Source: Candidatus Nanopelagicales bacterium (GTDB lineage: Bacteria; Actinomycetota; Actinomycetes; S36-B12; UBA5976). Taken from it: 7,679 nucleotides of DNA. Numbering within the stretch: position 1 is the first letter of the stretch; each line of letters starts with the position of its first letter. The stretch covers positions 1 through 7,679 of the forward strand of contig JAIOWT010000041.1 of assembly GCA_021742025.1 (NCBI GenBank). Direction: 5' to 3'. The notes below the pieces were generated by a model. That model worked only from the letters and a program-made list of their open reading frames with translations. It did no database searches and had not been told where the DNA came from. Below are positions 6,721-7,679 of this stretch, in pieces. The position numbers and the translations under genes were made by a program.

Positions 6721-7299
6721 GTGTACGCGATCGTTCGTGCTGGTGGCCGCCAGGAGAAAGTTGCCGTTGGCGACCTAATTAGCCTTGACCGCGTTCAAGC
6801 CAAGCCAGGCGAGACAGTGGTTCTTCCAACTGTTTTGATCGTGGATGGCGACAAGGTCAACACCGACGCTAAAGGCGTCACCGTAACCGCTGAAGTTATT
6901 GACCACAACCGTGGACCGAAAATCGAAATTCTTCGTTACAAGAACAAGACTGGTTACCGTCGTCGTCAAGGACACCGTTCAGACCTAACTGATGTACAAA
7001 TTATTTCAATCGGTAGCGAGAAGATCGCTGCTGGTGACAAAGCAACTTCAAAGGCAAAGCCAGTAGTTGCAAAGAAGGCTGCTCCTGCAAAGGCTGCACC
7101 TGCTGCCAAGACAGCTGAATCTCCAGCTGCTGAAGCTGCACCAGCCAAGAAAGCCGCTGCACCTGCCGCAAAGAAGGCTGCGCCTGCAAAGAAGGCAGCA
7201 CCAGCGAAGAAGGCTTCATCTTCAAGTTCCGATGCAAAGGCGAAGAAATCGCCTGCATCGGCAGCGAAAAAAGCTGCATCTAAGAAGACAGAGAAGTAG
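6721..7299 (+). CDS. rplU: 50S ribosomal protein L21 with long Lys/Ala/Pro C-terminal tail
   Basis: Structural protein of the large ribosomal subunit that contacts 23S rRNA. Residues 1 to about 102 are a complete L21: [14 protein letters not shown] at the start, [20 protein letters not shown] in the middle (65-84) and [10 protein letters not shown] after it. Standard L21 is about 100-105 residues, so the 192-residue product carries some 90 extra residues. These consist almost wholly of Lys, Ala, Pro and Ser in [12 protein letters not shown] units, resembling histone H1-like tails, and are predicted to be disordered and strongly basic. The start is GTG with a strong AAGGAG seven nt upstream. 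The next gene, rpmA, starts nine nt after the stop, so the two are co-transcribed, probably from a promoter overlapping the end of rne. No frameshift is seen: the tail is in frame and ends at a normal TAG. Confidence 0.96.
   Translation: MYAIVRAGGRQEKVAVGDLISLDRVQAKPGETVVLPTVLIVDGDKVNTDAKGVTVTAEVIDHNRGPKIEILRYKNKTGYRRRQGHRSDLTDVQIISIGSEKIAAGDKATSKAKPVVAKKAAPAKAAPAAKTAESPAAEAAPAKKAAAPAAKKAAPAKKAAPAKKASSSSSDAKAKKSPASAAKKAASKKTEK
7057..7290 (+). repeat. Lys/Ala/Pro-coding repeats in the 3' part of rplU
   Basis: Repeated units around GCAAAGAAGGCTGC encode AKKAAPAK peptides. The clearest pair is 7069-7092 and 7168-7191: 24 nt identical except one T/G difference, spaced 99 nt apart and so in the same frame. 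This is consistent with tail growth by in-frame duplication, although strong codon preference on a simple peptide could give a similar picture. Confidence 0.7.
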
Positions 7300-7308
7300 G
7301 TATAACTC

Positions 7309-7563
7309 ATGGCTCATAAAAAGGGTGCCTCCAGTACCAGAAACGGTCGCGATTCAAATGCACAGCGTTTGGGCGTAAAGCGTTTCGGTGGTCAGGTTGT
7401 TAACGCCGGAGAAATTATTGTTCGTCAACGTGGCACACATTTTCACCCAGGTGACAATGTTGGCCGTGGTGGAGATGACACACTTTTCGCACTAGCTGCT
7501 GGCGCTGTTCAGTTCGGCAGCCGTCGCGGCCGTCGTGTTATCAACATCATCCCGTCGGAATAA
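7309..7563 (+). CDS. rpmA: 50S ribosomal protein L27
   Basis: Large-subunit protein whose N-terminal tail reaches the peptidyl transferase centre. The 84-residue product has the normal length and the hallmark start [20 protein letters not shown], followed by [31 protein letters not shown] and a basic end ([11 protein letters not shown]). The protein begins directly at the mature MAHKKG. It has no cleavable N-terminal extension of the kind processed by the Prp protease in Firmicutes, and no prp-like gene lies between rplU and rpmA. The start at 7309 is nine nt after the rplU stop, with only a weak GTAGG (7296-7300) upstream, so coupled translation with L21 is likely. A strong terminator follows 22 nt after the stop. 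Confidence 0.98.
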   Translation: MAHKKGASSTRNGRDSNAQRLGVKRFGGQVVNAGEIIVRQRGTHFHPGDNVGRGGDDTLFALAAGAVQFGSRRGRRVINIIPSE

Positions 7564-7585
7564 CTCCGCACGATTTTATAGTTAG

Positions 7586-7615
7586 GCGGGTCCGGTTCGG
7601 GCCCGCTTTTCTTTT
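7586..7615 (+). terminator. Rho-independent terminator after rpmA
   Basis: GCGGGTCCG (7586-7594) and CGGGCCCGC (7598-7606) form a nine-pair stem with one G-U pair and a GTT loop. It is followed by TTTTCTTTT (7607-7615). It ends the rplU-rpmA transcript, or limits read-through into obgE, whose ribosome binding site begins two nt after the T-tract. Confidence 0.88.
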
Positions 7616-7629
7616 GGAAAGGAGATTCA

Positions 7630-7679
7630 ATGACGTCGTTTATCGATCAAGTGACTCTCCATGTCCAAGGCGGCAATGG
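7630..7679 (+). CDS. obgE: Obg-family GTPase, N-terminal start only (cut by window end)
   Basis: Only 16 complete codons are present, encoding MTSFIDQVTLHVQGGN and continuing with G. This matches the start of the Obg glycine-rich fold (pattern like FxDxVxIxVxxGxGG), and obg directly after rpmA is the usual order in actinobacteria and Firmicutes. Obg is an essential ribosome-associated GTPase acting in 50S assembly and stress responses. The GTPase domain lies beyond the window. AAAGGAG (7618-7624) is five nt before the ATG. The gene follows a strong terminator by 14 nt, so it needs read-through or a promoter of its own. TATAGT at 7577-7582 resembles a -10 box but has no clear -35 partner. Confidence 0.85.
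   Translation, partial: MTSFIDQVTLHVQGGN

Noticed and set aside
6966..7310. Open frame on the - strand giving FFAGAA-type repeats, opposite the end of rplU.
   Set aside because: It is the complement of the Lys/Ala repeat codons of the L21 tail, an expected artefact of simple sequence, and has no independent signal.
7067..7378. Second + strand frame across the end of rplU and the start of rpmA.
   Set aside because: The Arg/Leu/Gln-rich translation is a frame-shifted reading of the Lys/Ala repeats and overlaps two certain ribosomal genes.
7577..7582. TATAGT as a -10 box for obgE.
   Set aside because: There is no acceptable -35 box 16-18 nt upstream, and a transcript would start inside the terminator stem. 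It is noted but not listed as a promoter.

Overview
This window looks like a conserved housekeeping stretch of an actinobacterial chromosome. The support is the gene order folC, DUF4233, ndk, TIGR03960-type radical SAM, TIGR03936 partner, rne/rng, rplU, rpmA, obgE, the mycobacterium-like FolC sequence, and an RNase E/G with a long disordered N-terminal extension. Base composition is intermediate rather than GC-rich, and the spacers are very short. I infer a streamlined, possibly free-living aquatic actinobacterium of the acI/Nanopelagicales kind. That placement rests on composition and gene packing only and was not tested by a tree.

Every gene is on the + strand. Region 1 (1-4467) is a tight unit: the 3' part of folC, a four-helix DUF4233 membrane protein, ndk, a 650-residue B12-domain/radical SAM protein and its small partner protein. 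Gaps are 16, 10 and 10 nt, followed by an overlap of about 11 nt. Region 2 (4468-6634) is a leader with a probable promoter and a UUCG hairpin, followed by RNase E/G. Region 3 (6635-7563) is a second regulatory spacer followed by rplU (L21, with a 90-residue Lys/Ala/Pro tail) and rpmA (L27). Region 4 is a strong rho-independent terminator followed at once by the first codons of obgE, which runs off the window. No stretch longer than 100 bases lacks a gene, and I saw no mobile element, tRNA, rRNA or CRISPR.

Functionally the block joins folate polyglutamylation and nucleotide balance (folC, ndk) to RNA decay and maturation (rne) and to the 50S ribosome (L21, L27, the Obg GTPase). The least understood part is the radical SAM pair just upstream of rne. 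The same neighbourhood is familiar from clostridia, so a role linked to RNA or the ribosome is a reasonable guess but unproven. The other points of interest are the two candidate promoters whose -35 boxes share bases with the preceding stop codon, the hairpin and U-tract in the rne leader, the shared Lys/Ala/Pro tails of RNase E and L21, and the absence of the mreBCD/rodA cluster that other actinobacteria carry after ndk.
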